27,538 bases of DNA from CAG-841 sp963614875 (GTDB lineage: Bacteria; Bacillota; Clostridia; Oscillospirales; CAG-272), in assembly GCA_963614875.1 (NCBI GenBank), contig CAVEFC010000019.1, positions 1 through 27,538 of the forward strand. The letters run 5' to 3'. Below, piece by piece: positions 1 through 8,226 of the stretch. The number at the start of each line of letters is the position of its first letter. Position 1 is the first letter of the stretch. Made by a program: the position numbers and the translations under genes. The notes under the pieces were generated by a model that made no database searches, had not been told where the DNA came from, and worked only from the letters and a program-made list of their open reading frames with translations.

Positions 1-314
1 GGGTTATAATTTATCTGTAAACCGTATTCTTTGCTATAACTTATCGCTATAATAATCGTTCTCGCATTTACGGCTTCTATCAAGGCTACAAGCGTCATTT
101 CGCACCATTCAATGCCAAGTTGGCGTCTTATGGCGTTAGCCTTAAAGTAAAAGCTCTTTTCGGTCCAGTAGTCGGCGATCTTGCCGTCTTTGGTTTCTAA
201 AATAACTTCAAGACACTGCTTGCCGTATCTTTTCGTTTCTTTGTACGAGCTTATTGTAGCTACGTATTCGCCCTCCTGCAGAGAGCCTTTAAGTGTTTCG
301 TGTAAAAAATCCAT
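1..314 (-). CDS. Unrecognised protein, N-terminal part (runs off the window)
   Basis: The minus strand is open from an ATG at 312-314 to the window edge, about 104 codons, and the gene continues outside. A good ribosome binding site (AAGGAG) lies about 7 bases upstream of the ATG, which supports the start. The protein begins MDFLHETLKGSLQEGEY and is a soluble, Lys/Glu-rich alpha/beta-looking sequence without signal peptide or membrane segment. I do not recognise the family. The short length so far and the repeat-rich DNA upstream of it resemble small accessory genes of phages, plasmids or integrative elements, but that is inference from context. It points away from the chromosomal block that starts at 1449. 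Confidence 0.6.
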   Translation of the reverse strand, partial: MDFLHETLKGSLQEGEYVATISSYKETKRYGKQCLEVILETKDGKIADYWTEKSFYFKANAIRRQLGIEWCEMTLVALIEAVNARTIIIAISYSKEYGLQINYN

Positions 315-363
315 TTTCTGTACTCCTTTTATTTTTTTCGTCCTGTGGACGTTTTCGAAGTAC

Positions 364-398
364 ACACAAAAAAACACCCTCACGGGTGTCTTTTTGTG
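364..398. terminator. Bidirectional hairpin with A/T tracts
   Basis: A stem made of ACACCC and GGGTGT with a 4-base loop (tcac) is flanked by an A tract on the left and a T tract on the right. It therefore reads as an intrinsic terminator on either strand. It lies just upstream of the gene that starts at 314, so it probably insulates that gene from transcription entering from the right. Confidence 0.6.
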
Positions 399-414
399 CT
401 TGCTGCTTTATTCA

Positions 415-556
415 GTTTGTAAAGCCCGTAGCATTATTTTACGGCTTTACAAACCTATAAAATATATCCGGCTGTAAAGCCGTAAAAAAATGTGCTATAA
501 AATTTTTGTGACAGGTTCAAGTACCTGTCGCAAAAAATTTATACAGGCTTTATAAA
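415..556. repeat. Four copies of a GTTTGTAAAGCC-like motif in alternating orientation
   Basis: Copies of the motif GTTTGTAAAGCC(C)GTA are seen at 415-430 (plus), 440-454 (minus), about 471-485 (plus, beginning GGCTGTAAAGCC) and about 543-556 (minus, GTTTATAAAGCC). The first two form an almost perfect 15-bp inverted repeat. Such clusters serve as iterons, regulator operators or origin elements in plasmids and integrative elements. Which applies here cannot be told from the sequence. Confidence 0.6.
501..540. repeat. Long inverted repeat (hairpin)
   Basis: The arm AATTTTTGTGACAGGT (501-516) is followed after TCAAGT by a near-complementary arm ACCTGTCGCAAAAAATT (523-539), with one mismatch and one extra base. 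The A/T ends beside a GC-richer stem also make it terminator-like on both strands. It sits inside the four-copy motif cluster. Confidence 0.6.
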
Positions 557-807
557 CGGAATAAAGTAGTGTACGATGATACGCTCCACTGGACAAATAA
601 AAGGTGTACAGAGTGTATTTATACAGCACGAAACACTTATCGCCATTCTGTAAGGCGAATACGGCAATAAGCCCGTACAACGAAAAGATACAAGCCGTAG
701 GGAAGTACAGACGGCATTATACACCGACTACCCCGAAAAGCTTTTACGAGGCTACGCCATACGACAGCTCCGTTGTTATATATGCGCTTTGCGTCTAAGA
801 TAAGCAG

Positions 808-832
808 GCGACAAACGTAAACGTTATGTCGC
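808..832. repeat. 25-bp imperfect palindrome
   Basis: GCGACA (808-813) and TGTCGC (827-832) flank an inner ACGT/ACGT pairing with a very short spacer. No gene is convincing here, so this may be an operator or a secondary-structure site of the accessory region. Confidence 0.45.
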
Positions 833-977
833 TTTGTACGCGCCCCGTCGCTCCTGACTATGTACGCTCATACTATATCGTTTGCTCTTGCTACCGTCTT
901 TATGCGCCGCTCGCTACGCTTGCTCGGGTCATTCCTCTTCGTCGGTCAGGAAGAAGTATTCCGTTCAATTTCTCTCT

Positions 978-1004
978 GTCAGTTCTCTTTGTAAAGAGAC
1001 TGAC
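978..1004. repeat. Inverted repeat GTCAGT-CTCTTT / AAAGAGACTGAC
   Basis: GTCAGTTCTCTTT (978-990) pairs with AAAGAGACTGAC (993-1004), leaving one bulged T and a 2-base spacer. No U tract follows, so it is not an obvious terminator. It lies 28 bp before the larger nested palindrome at 1033. Confidence 0.5.
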
Positions 1005-1032
1005 GGTATTGTCGGCTATGCTCCTTATATTT

Positions 1033-1093
1033 GAAGTGCCGTAAAGGTCGCGCGTGCGCACGCACGCGCATAGTGTTACCTTTACGGCACTTC
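1033..1093. repeat. Nested 61-bp palindrome (cruciform-like)
   Basis: The outer arms are a perfect 16-bp inverted repeat, GAAGTGCCGTAAAGGT (1033-1048) and its complement (1078-1093). Inside lies a second perfect 9-bp inverted repeat, GCGCGTGCG (1050-1058) and CGCACGCGC (1061-1069), separated by CA. The inner part is almost pure G+C while the surroundings are A/T-rich. No T tract follows on either side, so a terminator role is unlikely. Replication or transfer origins and recombination sites of mobile elements often carry such structures. Confidence 0.75.
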
Positions 1094-1144
1094 TGTAAGT
1101 TGTAATTTTTTACGAAAAGTCCTTGAATGGTCTATGTTTTTCTG

Positions 1145-1186
1145 CTTACAAGGTTTTGTAAGTTGTTGTAAGTGGTTGTAATTTTG
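1145..1186 (+). repeat. Tandem 10-bp direct repeats TTGTAAGTKG
   Basis: TTGTAAGTTG (1156-1165), TTGTAAGTGG (1166-1175) and TTGTAATTTTG (1176-1186) follow each other head to tail. A further TGTAAGTTGTAATTTTT lies at 1094-1110. CTTACAA at 1145-1151 is an inverted copy that can pair with the first repeat. The arrangement resembles iterons or a multi-site operator upstream of the promoter at 1243. Confidence 0.55.
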
Positions 1187-1242
1187 TTGTTTATATTCAA
1201 CAAAGTGTCCTGTGTATGTTTCACAAACTTTCAAAAATGGTA

Positions 1243-1271
1243 TTGACAAACAGAGAAGTATCCGGTATTAT
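1243..1271 (+). promoter_or_regulatory. Near-consensus sigma-A promoter
   Basis: TTGACA (1243-1248), a 17-base spacer and TATTAT (1266-1271) form a near-perfect housekeeping promoter. A 7-bp inverted repeat, AGTATCC (1257-1263) and GGATACT (1287-1293), brackets the -10 box and could be an operator. There is no open reading frame between this promoter and the terminator at about 1436. Confidence 0.7.
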
Positions 1272-1277
1272 ACAGGC

Positions 1278-1436
1278 AAGGTGCAAGGATACTCTTACAA
1301 GACACGGCACTCTATTTTTTGTGTGACATTGAATTATACAAAATAGAAATTTTATATAAATCGGGGAAGTAAAAAATTAAAAACCGGATAGCTTCAAAAA
1401 CTCTTTTAGAGCTTTTGATTTTATTCCGGTTTTTTA
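1278..1436 (+). ncRNA. Candidate short untranslated RNA
   Basis: A strong plus-strand promoter ends at 1271 and a terminator hairpin followed by TTTTTT ends at about 1436. The roughly 160 bases between them contain no start codon with a usable reading frame. A short regulatory or antisense-type RNA is the simplest reading. Alternatively the promoter once served a gene that has been lost at the junction with the chromosomal block. No RNA family was recognised. Confidence 0.3.
1380..1436. terminator. Terminator of the cdaA-to-flippase gene run (bidirectional)
   Basis: The outer arms AAACCGGA (1381-1388) and TCCGGTTT (1425-1432) enclose an inner stem TCAAAAACTC (1394-1403) / GAGCTTTTGA (1409-1418) with one mismatch. 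T tracts follow on both strands. It lies immediately after the stop codon of the minus-strand flippase gene at 1449. Confidence 0.75.
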
Positions 1437-1448
1437 TTATAAATTTGC

Positions 1449-3065
1449 TTATTTCATTAAATGCATTTTTACAAGCGCGTTATATATTTTTTCTCCGTGC
1501 GGAAATATCATTATATCTTCACGCTTGAACTCTTTCAGAACAAAAAGCAAAATAAAATATGCGAATACCGTAAGAACGATCGATACGATTGTTCCTATGG
1601 TGGAATGTCCTGCGTGGCTTATTGCATAATATGAAGTCAGAGTTATTACCGAAGCAAGTCCCGACGCTACCATAGGCTTTACAATAAGCCTGAAAATATT
1701 TATTTCAGAGCTTACATATTTAAGCACGAATATAAAATTCACTGCCGCCATAACAAAATAACTTACAAGAGTTCCTATCGGTGCGCCAAATATTCCGATG
1801 GATTCAACCGACATAAGCGCACAGCTTACAACCGCCTTTGCCACTATTCCGCAAAGCATTGATATTATTGGCTTTCTTTGATAATGACAAGCCTGAAGAG
1901 CCGCCGACGTGACTGTAAGTATTGCCGAGAAAAAAATCGCAGGTGATAATATTGACAAAAGCGGCGCGGCACTGTTTATTGAATCTTTGTTTGAAAATAA
2001 AAGGCTCAATATCGGCCCCGACATAATTGCCATTCCTATGGCGCACGGTATGGAAATTATTACCGTCATTTTTATCGAAGCATTGAGTACGCTTTTTTCT
2101 TTTATCTTATTTTCAGCTGCTCTGGCGGCTGACAATGCCGGTGCAAGCGATGTTGAAATTGGATAAATAAATGCCGACGGCAAATGGAAAAGAGTTACCG
2201 CAAGCGTTGTATAATTTCCGTATGCGATTTCCGCCGCTTCTGCGGAAGAATATCGCTTTATAATATTTATTATGGTGAATGTATCTATGGTGCTTGTCAG
2301 ATTGAGCGCTACCGAGCTTAACATTACCGGTACGGATATAAGAAGCAGATTTTTAAGTATTTTTTTTGACGGCGAAACCGTTCCGTCATCTGCTGCAAGC
2401 GTGTAGCTGTAATCCTGCCTGTGTAAAAGCTTGGCGCATATAAGAAAAACCAATCCGCAAGCTTCGCCTATCGCAACGCCCGATATCGCATATGCCGCAC
2501 AGATCTCTATGCTTTTTCCCTCTCTTACAGCCCATGTTCCGAGAACTATTCCCAAAACAAATTTGCCCGCAGATTCTATTATTTCCGAGCACGCTGTGGG
2601 AAGCATATTCTGATGTCCCTGAAAATATCCGCGTATGGAGCTTGATATACAAATAAGAAAAAGCGTCGGCGATATTGCCATTATAGACCATTTTGAGTCA
2701 TCGGAACCCATAAGTGACGCAAGTCCGCCTGCGCCGAACAGCATTATGGATGTTCCTATTGTGCCGAGAACGAAAAACAAACATACTGCCGTGCGGAATA
2801 TCCGCCTGACTTCAAGCTTTTTTCCTTTTACTCTCGCTTCCGATACCATCATTGATATTGCGGTCGGAAGTCCTGCCGTCGATACAAGATATAAGGTTGT
2901 AAACAGATTATAAGCTATATTGAAATAACTCATACCTCTGTCGCCCAAAAGCTCGTGCAGAGGTATTTTGAATAAAACGCCTATGACTTTTACAATTATA
3001 TTGGATATCATCAATATGATCACGCCAACAATAAGTCGCGGTTCTTTGGCTTTGTTCTTCTGCAT
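1449..3065 (-). CDS. SpoVB/MurJ-like polysaccharide or lipid-linked precursor flippase
   Basis: This 538-residue integral membrane protein starts with a short basic cytosolic tail and has roughly 14 hydrophobic segments. The N-terminal motif region (KVIGVLFKIPLHELLGDRG, then FNIAYNLFTTLYLVSTAGLP) is typical of the SpoVB / polysaccharide-biosynthesis branch of the MOP flippase superfamily. Members move lipid-linked cell-wall or polysaccharide precursors across the membrane. In spore formers SpoVB acts in spore cortex formation, whereas MurJ paralogues act in vegetative growth; the two cannot be separated here. The ATG at 3065 follows AAAGGT at good spacing. It is the last gene of the minus-strand run, 93 bp after the kinase-like gene, and is followed by the terminator at 1380-1436. 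Confidence 0.85.
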   Translation of the reverse strand: MQKNKAKEPRLIVGVIILMISNIIVKVIGVLFKIPLHELLGDRGMSYFNIAYNLFTTLYLVSTAGLPTAISMMVSEARVKGKKLEVRRIFRTAVCLFFVLGTIGTSIMLFGAGGLASLMGSDDSKWSIMAISPTLFLICISSSIRGYFQGHQNMLPTACSEIIESAGKFVLGIVLGTWAVREGKSIEICAAYAISGVAIGEACGLVFLICAKLLHRQDYSYTLAADDGTVSPSKKILKNLLLISVPVMLSSVALNLTSTIDTFTIINIIKRYSSAEAAEIAYGNYTTLAVTLFHLPSAFIYPISTSLAPALSAARAAENKIKEKSVLNASIKMTVIISIPCAIGMAIMSGPILSLLFSNKDSINSAAPLLSILSPAIFFSAILTVTSAALQACHYQRKPIISMLCGIVAKAVVSCALMSVESIGIFGAPIGTLVSYFVMAAVNFIFVLKYVSSEINIFRLIVKPMVASGLASVITLTSYYAISHAGHSTIGTIVSIVLTVFAYFILLFVLKEFKREDIMIFPHGEKIYNALVKMHLMK

Positions 3066-3157
3066 TGCATTACCTTTCGGAGCTTGATTTATATCTGTAT
3101 GCCGTATATAAAATACTATTCATTCCGAAAACAATATATTCTGAATGAAAAGTATTA

Positions 3158-4045
3158 TTATTTTCCTATAAATTCCCTGAACACCGAGTCTTCCGGAATA
3201 AAATATGACGGTATATCCGGAACGTTTCCGTATCTTTGCTTCAGCTCTTCAAATGTTCCAAGCTCGGATTCATTGCTCCAATCATAGTTTATGTCAAATA
3301 CATAACTTTTCATAACGTTTATTTCGTAAAGCATAAGCGAATTTATAACAAAATCGGCTTTTTTGCCTTCCGGAATAATAACCTTTTCTTCATTTGAAAC
3401 AACATCGTCCCAGAGTCCTATGGTTCTTGCGGGAGAAGATGAACGGAATTTGTAATCGCGAACGAGTCTGCGTACAAAACGTATATCTCTTCCAGAAAAA
3501 TAATGACCGTAAGCCATAACGTCTTCGGAAACGCTTATATAAATCGTTTTTCTTTTTTTGTTCGGAATGTGGCAAAGAATTTCGGGATACATTGCCTGAA
3601 TTCCTTCAAAAACAATAATCTCGTTTTCAGCAAGCCTGTGAGGACGATATCCTTTTCTTGTTTCCGTATTGAAGTCGAAAACGGGAAGCTGCGCTTCCCT
3701 GCCGCCTGTAAGCTCCGAAACGCATTTGCCGAAATATTCAAGATCTATTGCGGCTGCCGATTCAAAATCGGGCTTGAATTCATCCTTTATTCTGTCCCTG
3801 TAAAAATCGTCTATGGAAACGACCTCTGCCTGCTTTCCGTACTTTTCAAGCTCTTTGAAAAGTATGTTCGCCGTGGTTGTTTTTCCCGAGCAGGACGGGC
3901 CGGAAAGCATTAAGAATTTAATATTTTTATCCGATGCTATTTTTTTTGCTATGTCGGTTATCTGTGTTTTATAATTGTTTTCGCACAAAAGAACGAAATC
4001 TTTCATTTCGGTTTCGCCGTTAAAGAACTTTTCGTAATCTATCAC
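3158..4045 (-). CDS. Uridine-kinase-like nucleoside kinase (PRK/Udk family P-loop)
   Basis: The 295-residue soluble protein has a P-loop GPSCSGKTTT at about residues 49-58, followed by VVSIDDFYRDR, the acidic substrate or Mg-binding strand seen in uridine kinases and phosphoribulokinases. IIVFEGIQAMYPE gives the Walker-B-like strand. It is longer than classical Udk (about 210 residues) and matches the clostridial nucleoside kinase variety in which the kinase core follows an extra N-terminal stretch. It probably phosphorylates a nucleoside with NTP in the cytosol; the exact substrate is unknown. The start is a GTG at 4045, supported by AAGGAGGG six bases upstream. It follows hemZ after 12 bp, consistent with one transcript. 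Confidence 0.8.
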   Translation of the reverse strand: MIDYEKFFNGETEMKDFVLLCENNYKTQITDIAKKIASDKNIKFLMLSGPSCSGKTTTANILFKELEKYGKQAEVVSIDDFYRDRIKDEFKPDFESAAAIDLEYFGKCVSELTGGREAQLPVFDFNTETRKGYRPHRLAENEIIVFEGIQAMYPEILCHIPNKKRKTIYISVSEDVMAYGHYFSGRDIRFVRRLVRDYKFRSSSPARTIGLWDDVVSNEEKVIIPEGKKADFVINSLMLYEINVMKSYVFDINYDWSNESELGTFEELKQRYGNVPDIPSYFIPEDSVFREFIGK

Positions 4046-4057
4046 TGTGAACCCTCC

Positions 4058-5536
4058 TTATAAATTCCGCAAGTAAAATTCCTCCATTGTCCTTAACTTA
4101 TTCTGTCCCTTTTCGTTTTCCTTGTCCGACAAATATTCATACGGATATTTGTAGTCGAAGAATCTTTCTATTTTTCCTCCCGCGACAGAAACAAGCTTTG
4201 ATACCGCTCCCGCGCCGACGGAGAAAACGGAATGAACTTCCTCCATCATATATATATTGTAGCGTCCTTCGGTGCCGGGTAACGCAAAGCCCACGTTTTC
4301 AAGATTATCCACCGTGTTTTTCTGTCTGTATATATAATAAGGTATATATCCTGCGTTTTTGCAGGCAAGCTGAGTATAGTCAACGCACTTTGTCGTTTCG
4401 CTGAACGCATTGCATATATCGCCGGCGTGGCTTGCAAAATCAGCCGCGCTCTTTATACAAAGCGTATGTACGGTAATATTATCGGGGCGAAGCTCGATTA
4501 TTTTATCTACCGTTTCCGAAAAGCTGCGGAAGCCCTCCGAAGGCAGTCCGGCTATAAGATCCGTGTTTATATGCTTTATGCCGGAGTTTTTGACAAGATC
4601 GTATGCACTGAAAAAATCGTCTACGGTATGGTGTCTGCCGATTATTTCGAGCACGGCGGGGTTGAGCGTCTGCGGATTTACGCTTACTCTCGTCACGCCG
4701 CCATCTTTTATTACGGCAAGCTTTTCAGCCGTTATGGTATCCGGACGTCCCGCTTCAAGCGTGAATTCTTCAAGACTTTGAGTATCAACGCACGAATTTA
4801 TAACGTCAAGAAGCTTTTTCAGCTGTTTTTCATCAAGAGTTGTCGGCGTTCCTCCGCCGATATACACGGTTGAAACGGTAAGTCCGAGCTTTTTTATCTC
4901 TTCAAAAATATCTTTTATATCATTGCAAAGCTTAATGATATAATCGTCTATCAGCGAAAGAAGCTTTGAAGAAGTAAACGAAACAAAGCTGCAATAGCTG
5001 CATCTTGACGGACAGAAAGGAATTGAAATATATACGCTGCACGTTTTTGAGCCGAGCTTTGAGATTATCTTCTTTTCCGTTGCCGCGATATCCGTTACAA
5101 GCGCGGCTTTTTTCGGGGAAACCAGATATTCCTTTGTCATACGGCTTTTTACTTCCGCCTTTGTTTCACCCGACGAAAGACCTCTCAAAGCGAGCTTCGC
5201 AGGTCTTACTCCAGTAAGTATTCCCCACTGAGGAGTTGTTCCGAGAAGCGCCTTCCCTGCGGCAAAAAACGCTTTTCCGCAGGCTATGCGTTTCAATGTA
5301 TAATCGTTGTATTTTCCCGTGTCGGACTCAGAGCAGCTTTTCGTTACGCTCTTCCCTCCTGCAGACAGGCTTACGGTTGCCGTTACTTTACTTTCGTCGG
5401 AGGTTATGTCTACCGTAGCTTCCGGAGAGCCTTCGGGCGCCGTATCGCATTTTGCAAACTTTGACGCCGGAAAAAACAGCAGACAAAGCGTCTGAACATA
5501 ATATTCGTTTATATCTCCGTTTACGGTAAGCTTCAT
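4058..5536 (-). CDS. hemZ: HemZ-type coproporphyrinogen dehydrogenase-like radical SAM protein
   Basis: The 492-residue protein has a radical SAM [4Fe-4S] site C175-xxx-C179-xx-C182 within SIPFCPSRCSYCSF, followed by the glycine-rich SAM motif YIGGGTPT. The N-terminal 160 residues with GILTGVRPAK are characteristic of the HemZ branch and absent from classical HemN. The family is annotated as oxygen-independent coproporphyrinogen III dehydrogenase, but many clostridial members lack a haem pathway and their true substrate is uncertain. No other haem genes are visible here. The ATG overlaps the dtd stop codon by 4 bp (ATGA), so the two are translationally coupled. Confidence 0.85.
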   Translation of the reverse strand: MKLTVNGDINEYYVQTLCLLFFPASKFAKCDTAPEGSPEATVDITSDESKVTATVSLSAGGKSVTKSCSESDTGKYNDYTLKRIACGKAFFAAGKALLGTTPQWGILTGVRPAKLALRGLSSGETKAEVKSRMTKEYLVSPKKAALVTDIAATEKKIISKLGSKTCSVYISIPFCPSRCSYCSFVSFTSSKLLSLIDDYIIKLCNDIKDIFEEIKKLGLTVSTVYIGGGTPTTLDEKQLKKLLDVINSCVDTQSLEEFTLEAGRPDTITAEKLAVIKDGGVTRVSVNPQTLNPAVLEIIGRHHTVDDFFSAYDLVKNSGIKHINTDLIAGLPSEGFRSFSETVDKIIELRPDNITVHTLCIKSAADFASHAGDICNAFSETTKCVDYTQLACKNAGYIPYYIYRQKNTVDNLENVGFALPGTEGRYNIYMMEEVHSVFSVGAGAVSKLVSVAGGKIERFFDYKYPYEYLSDKENEKGQNKLRTMEEFYLRNL

Positions 5537-6000
5537 TTTATAACATCCTTTTTAAGAAGTACTTCGCTGTCCATAACTATTGTTATCGGACCGTCGTTGT
5601 TTATTGTATACATCATTTTTGCTCCGAAAACTCCCGTCTGCACATCACGCACGGACTTTCTGAGCTCGGATACAAAGAATTCGTACAGTTCGTTTGCTCT
5701 TTCCGGCGATTCCGCATCAAAATATTCGGGGCGGTTTCCGTGAGAATAATTTGCGCAAAGCGTGAAGTTCGATACAACTATCGCACTGCCGCCTATATCC
5801 GTAACCGAAAGATTAAGCTTGTCGTTTTCATCGGAAAATATGCGTAATTTTGCGATTTTTGTCGCCAAAGCGGAGGCGTCGCGTTCGCTGTCGCCTTTTC
5901 TGACTCCGAGCAGTATCGCAAGCCCCGAATCTATTTTGCCCGTAAGCACATTGTCTGAAATAACCTGAGCCGAACGGACTCTTTGTATAACAGCGCGCAC
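5533..6000 (-). CDS. dtd: D-aminoacyl-tRNA deacylase (GTG start)
   Basis: Dtd hydrolyses D-aminoacyl-tRNAs (and Gly-tRNA-Ala) in the cytosol to keep D-amino acids out of translation. The protein begins RAVIQRV, contains SNFTLCAN (family SQFTL, with the key Thr kept) and ends near NDGPIT, the Gly-cis-Pro-type motif (NxGP). Length 155 is usual. An upstream in-frame TTG at 6009 is possible, but it overlaps the Shine-Dalgarno GGAGG. The GTG at 6000 lies 8 bases after GGAGG and gives the canonical N-terminus, so I chose it. It begins 5 bp after the relA stop and overlaps hemZ at its end. The Gln-to-Asn change in the SQFTL motif is unusual. Confidence 0.92.
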   Translation of the reverse strand: MRAVIQRVRSAQVISDNVLTGKIDSGLAILLGVRKGDSERDASALATKIAKLRIFSDENDKLNLSVTDIGGSAIVVSNFTLCANYSHGNRPEYFDAESPERANELYEFFVSELRKSVRDVQTGVFGAKMMYTINNDGPITIVMDSEVLLKKDVIK

Positions 6001-6005
6001 GATGG

Positions 6006-8222
6006 TCAACCTCCGTTCTTTGCATAACCGCGTTCCACGGCAATTACGTCTTTTATACTTTTAAGTCTTGCCATTATGCTGTTGAAATGAGCAAGATTTT
6101 TACATGCCACGGCTATATTGAATACAACCTCGCCGCCTGCACGCTTCTGAGTATTTATCTGTATTATCGAAACCTTCATATCGGCAAGAGCCGTGCTTAT
6201 ATCGGCAAGCATGGATATTCTGTCCTCGGTGACAACCTGCATAAGCGCCTCGTACTGAGCGTGCTTGGAATCGTTTTCGTCAACCTCTTTCCATTCGACA
6301 TTCACAAATCTGTCGTTTTCCTTTGATATGGAATTAAGCACGTTCGGACAGTCTACCTTGTGTACGGAAATTCCGTATCCCTTTGTTATAAATCCGACTA
6401 TACTGTCGCCCGGAAGCGGATTGCAGCACTTTGCGAATTTCACCTGACAGCCTTCGACTCCGTCAACTATAACTCCGCCGTATGAGTGAGAGGAGCGCGG
6501 TCTCTGAACGGTCTGCACCTGAGTTACATCCGTTATTTTGACCTCCGGTTCGGGCATCACAACGCGATCAAACTCTTCCTTCAGACGCGATCCGACGGTT
6601 GTCATACTTATGCCGCCGTACCCGAGCATACCGAAAAGGTCTTCGGGAGAGTTCATTCCGAGTCTTGCCGCGACTTTTCCCGTAATTTCGTTGAACTGCT
6701 CGTCGGTAACGTGGACGGACGATATTCTGCGAAGCTCCGTCTGAATCTCGTTTTTTCCCGCTTCGATATTCTCAGCGCGTTTTTCTTTCTTGAACCACTG
6801 ACGTATTTTGGCTCTTGCTTCGCTTGTGCGGGCGACCTTGAGCCAGTCCCTGCTCGGCCCTTTCGACGCGGAAGACGTAATTATTTCAACGATTTCGCCG
6901 TTGTTGAGCTTTCGGTCGATTGGCACGATCATACCGTTGACCTTTGCGCCTATCATTCTGTTTCCCACCGCCGAATGAATGTGGTATGCAAAGTCTATGC
7001 AGTTTGCATTCTGCGGAAGCGTTATAACATCGCCTTTGGGCGTAAACACAAAGGTTTCGTCCTGAAATATATCTATTTTCAGCGCGTCTATGAATTCGTC
7101 CAGATCTGCCGTGCTCGATTCGTTTTCTATAAGCTTGGCTATCCACTCAAGCTTGCGATCGAGATCTCCGTCGCCTTTGTCGCCCGATTTGTATTTCCAG
7201 TGCGCAGCGATACCGTATTCGGCTATCTGATGCATTTCCCACGTTCTTATCTGTACTTCAAAAGGAATGCCGTCTCTGCCTATTACAGTGGTGTGCAGCG
7301 AACGGTACATATTCGGCTTGGGTATTGAAATATAGTCCTTGAAACGTCCCGGCATTGAATTGAACATTTCGTGAATTATTCCGAGCGCGGTATAGCATTC
7401 AAGCTCCGTATTCACGATTATTCTTATGGCATAAAAATCGTAAATCTCATCAAAGCTTTTGTTTTGGTTATACATTTTCTTATATATGCTGTAAACGGAC
7501 TTTACGCGGCCTTCAAGCGTGCATTTTATCCCGTTTTCATTCATTTTTTCGTGAATGAGCTTTCGCGTCTTGTTTATAAAGTCACGGTTTTCGCCGAATT
7601 TCCGTTCTATATCGGCGCTTACCTCCTCGTAGCCTATTGGATCGAGATAAGAAAGCGCAAGATTTTCAAGCTCCTGCTTGATCCTTTGCATACCGAGCCT
7701 GTGAGCGAGCGGAGCGTAAACGTGCATTGTTTCAAGCGCGATGGTGCGACGCTTGTTTTCCGGCTGAGCGTCGAGTGTGCGCATATTGTGCAAACGGTCG
7801 GCAAGCTTTATAAATATTACACGCACGTCCTTTGCCATAGCAAGAAACATCTTGCGAAGGCTTTCCATATGCGCATCTTCCTTGTCTTCGATACGTATCT
7901 GCACGAGCTTTGTCAGCCCGTCGACAAGTTCGGCAACCTGCGTGCCGAATTCCTTTTTGATTTTTTCAATATCGATTTTATCCGAGCAGTCTTCAAGCGT
8001 GTCGTGAAGCAATGCCGCACATATCGAATCGGTATCGAGCTCAAGTCCCGCCACTATTTCGGCAACGGCTACCGGATGGCAGATATATTCCTCTCCGCTT
8101 TTGCGGTACTGCCCTTCGTGCAGCTGCTTTGCATATTCGTATGCCTTTGTTATCTTTTCTATATTATATTTTTTTCCTGTATTTTCGAGAATAAATAGCA
8201 ATCTGTCAATTCCTGAAAACAT
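6006..8222 (-). CDS. relA: Bifunctional (p)ppGpp synthetase/hydrolase Rel
   Basis: This is a full-length 738-residue RSH enzyme. The HD hydrolase site is visible as H49 and H73-D74 (LLHDTLED) plus ADRLHN at 151-156. The synthetase domain has D262 in YDFYAIR, the RFKDYISIPKPN loop near 293 and E322 in FEVQIRT. A TGS domain covers about 387-450, a CC/zinc-finger-like region contains AKCCNPLPGD, and the C-terminal ACT/RRM domain starts near ALMQVVTEDR. Both catalytic centres look intact, so it should make and degrade (p)ppGpp in response to uncharged tRNA on the ribosome. The ATG follows GAGGT, which lies in the last codons of recJ (4 bp gap). The next gene is dtd, a common pairing in Firmicutes. 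Confidence 0.97.
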   Translation of the reverse strand: MFSGIDRLLFILENTGKKYNIEKITKAYEYAKQLHEGQYRKSGEEYICHPVAVAEIVAGLELDTDSICAALLHDTLEDCSDKIDIEKIKKEFGTQVAELVDGLTKLVQIRIEDKEDAHMESLRKMFLAMAKDVRVIFIKLADRLHNMRTLDAQPENKRRTIALETMHVYAPLAHRLGMQRIKQELENLALSYLDPIGYEEVSADIERKFGENRDFINKTRKLIHEKMNENGIKCTLEGRVKSVYSIYKKMYNQNKSFDEIYDFYAIRIIVNTELECYTALGIIHEMFNSMPGRFKDYISIPKPNMYRSLHTTVIGRDGIPFEVQIRTWEMHQIAEYGIAAHWKYKSGDKGDGDLDRKLEWIAKLIENESSTADLDEFIDALKIDIFQDETFVFTPKGDVITLPQNANCIDFAYHIHSAVGNRMIGAKVNGMIVPIDRKLNNGEIVEIITSSASKGPSRDWLKVARTSEARAKIRQWFKKEKRAENIEAGKNEIQTELRRISSVHVTDEQFNEITGKVAARLGMNSPEDLFGMLGYGGISMTTVGSRLKEEFDRVVMPEPEVKITDVTQVQTVQRPRSSHSYGGVIVDGVEGCQVKFAKCCNPLPGDSIVGFITKGYGISVHKVDCPNVLNSISKENDRFVNVEWKEVDENDSKHAQYEALMQVVTEDRISMLADISTALADMKVSIIQINTQKRAGGEVVFNIAVACKNLAHFNSIMARLKSIKDVIAVERGYAKNGG

Positions 8223-8226
8223 TTGT

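Noticed and set aside
604..1044. Short plus-strand frames of 64 and 72 codons in the repeat block
   Set aside because: No ribosome binding sites, Tyr/Arg/Ser-rich composition without domain character, and they run through inverted repeats.
1156..1186. Tandem 10-bp repeats as a CRISPR array
   Set aside because: Repeats are only 10 bp and have no spacers; no cas genes.
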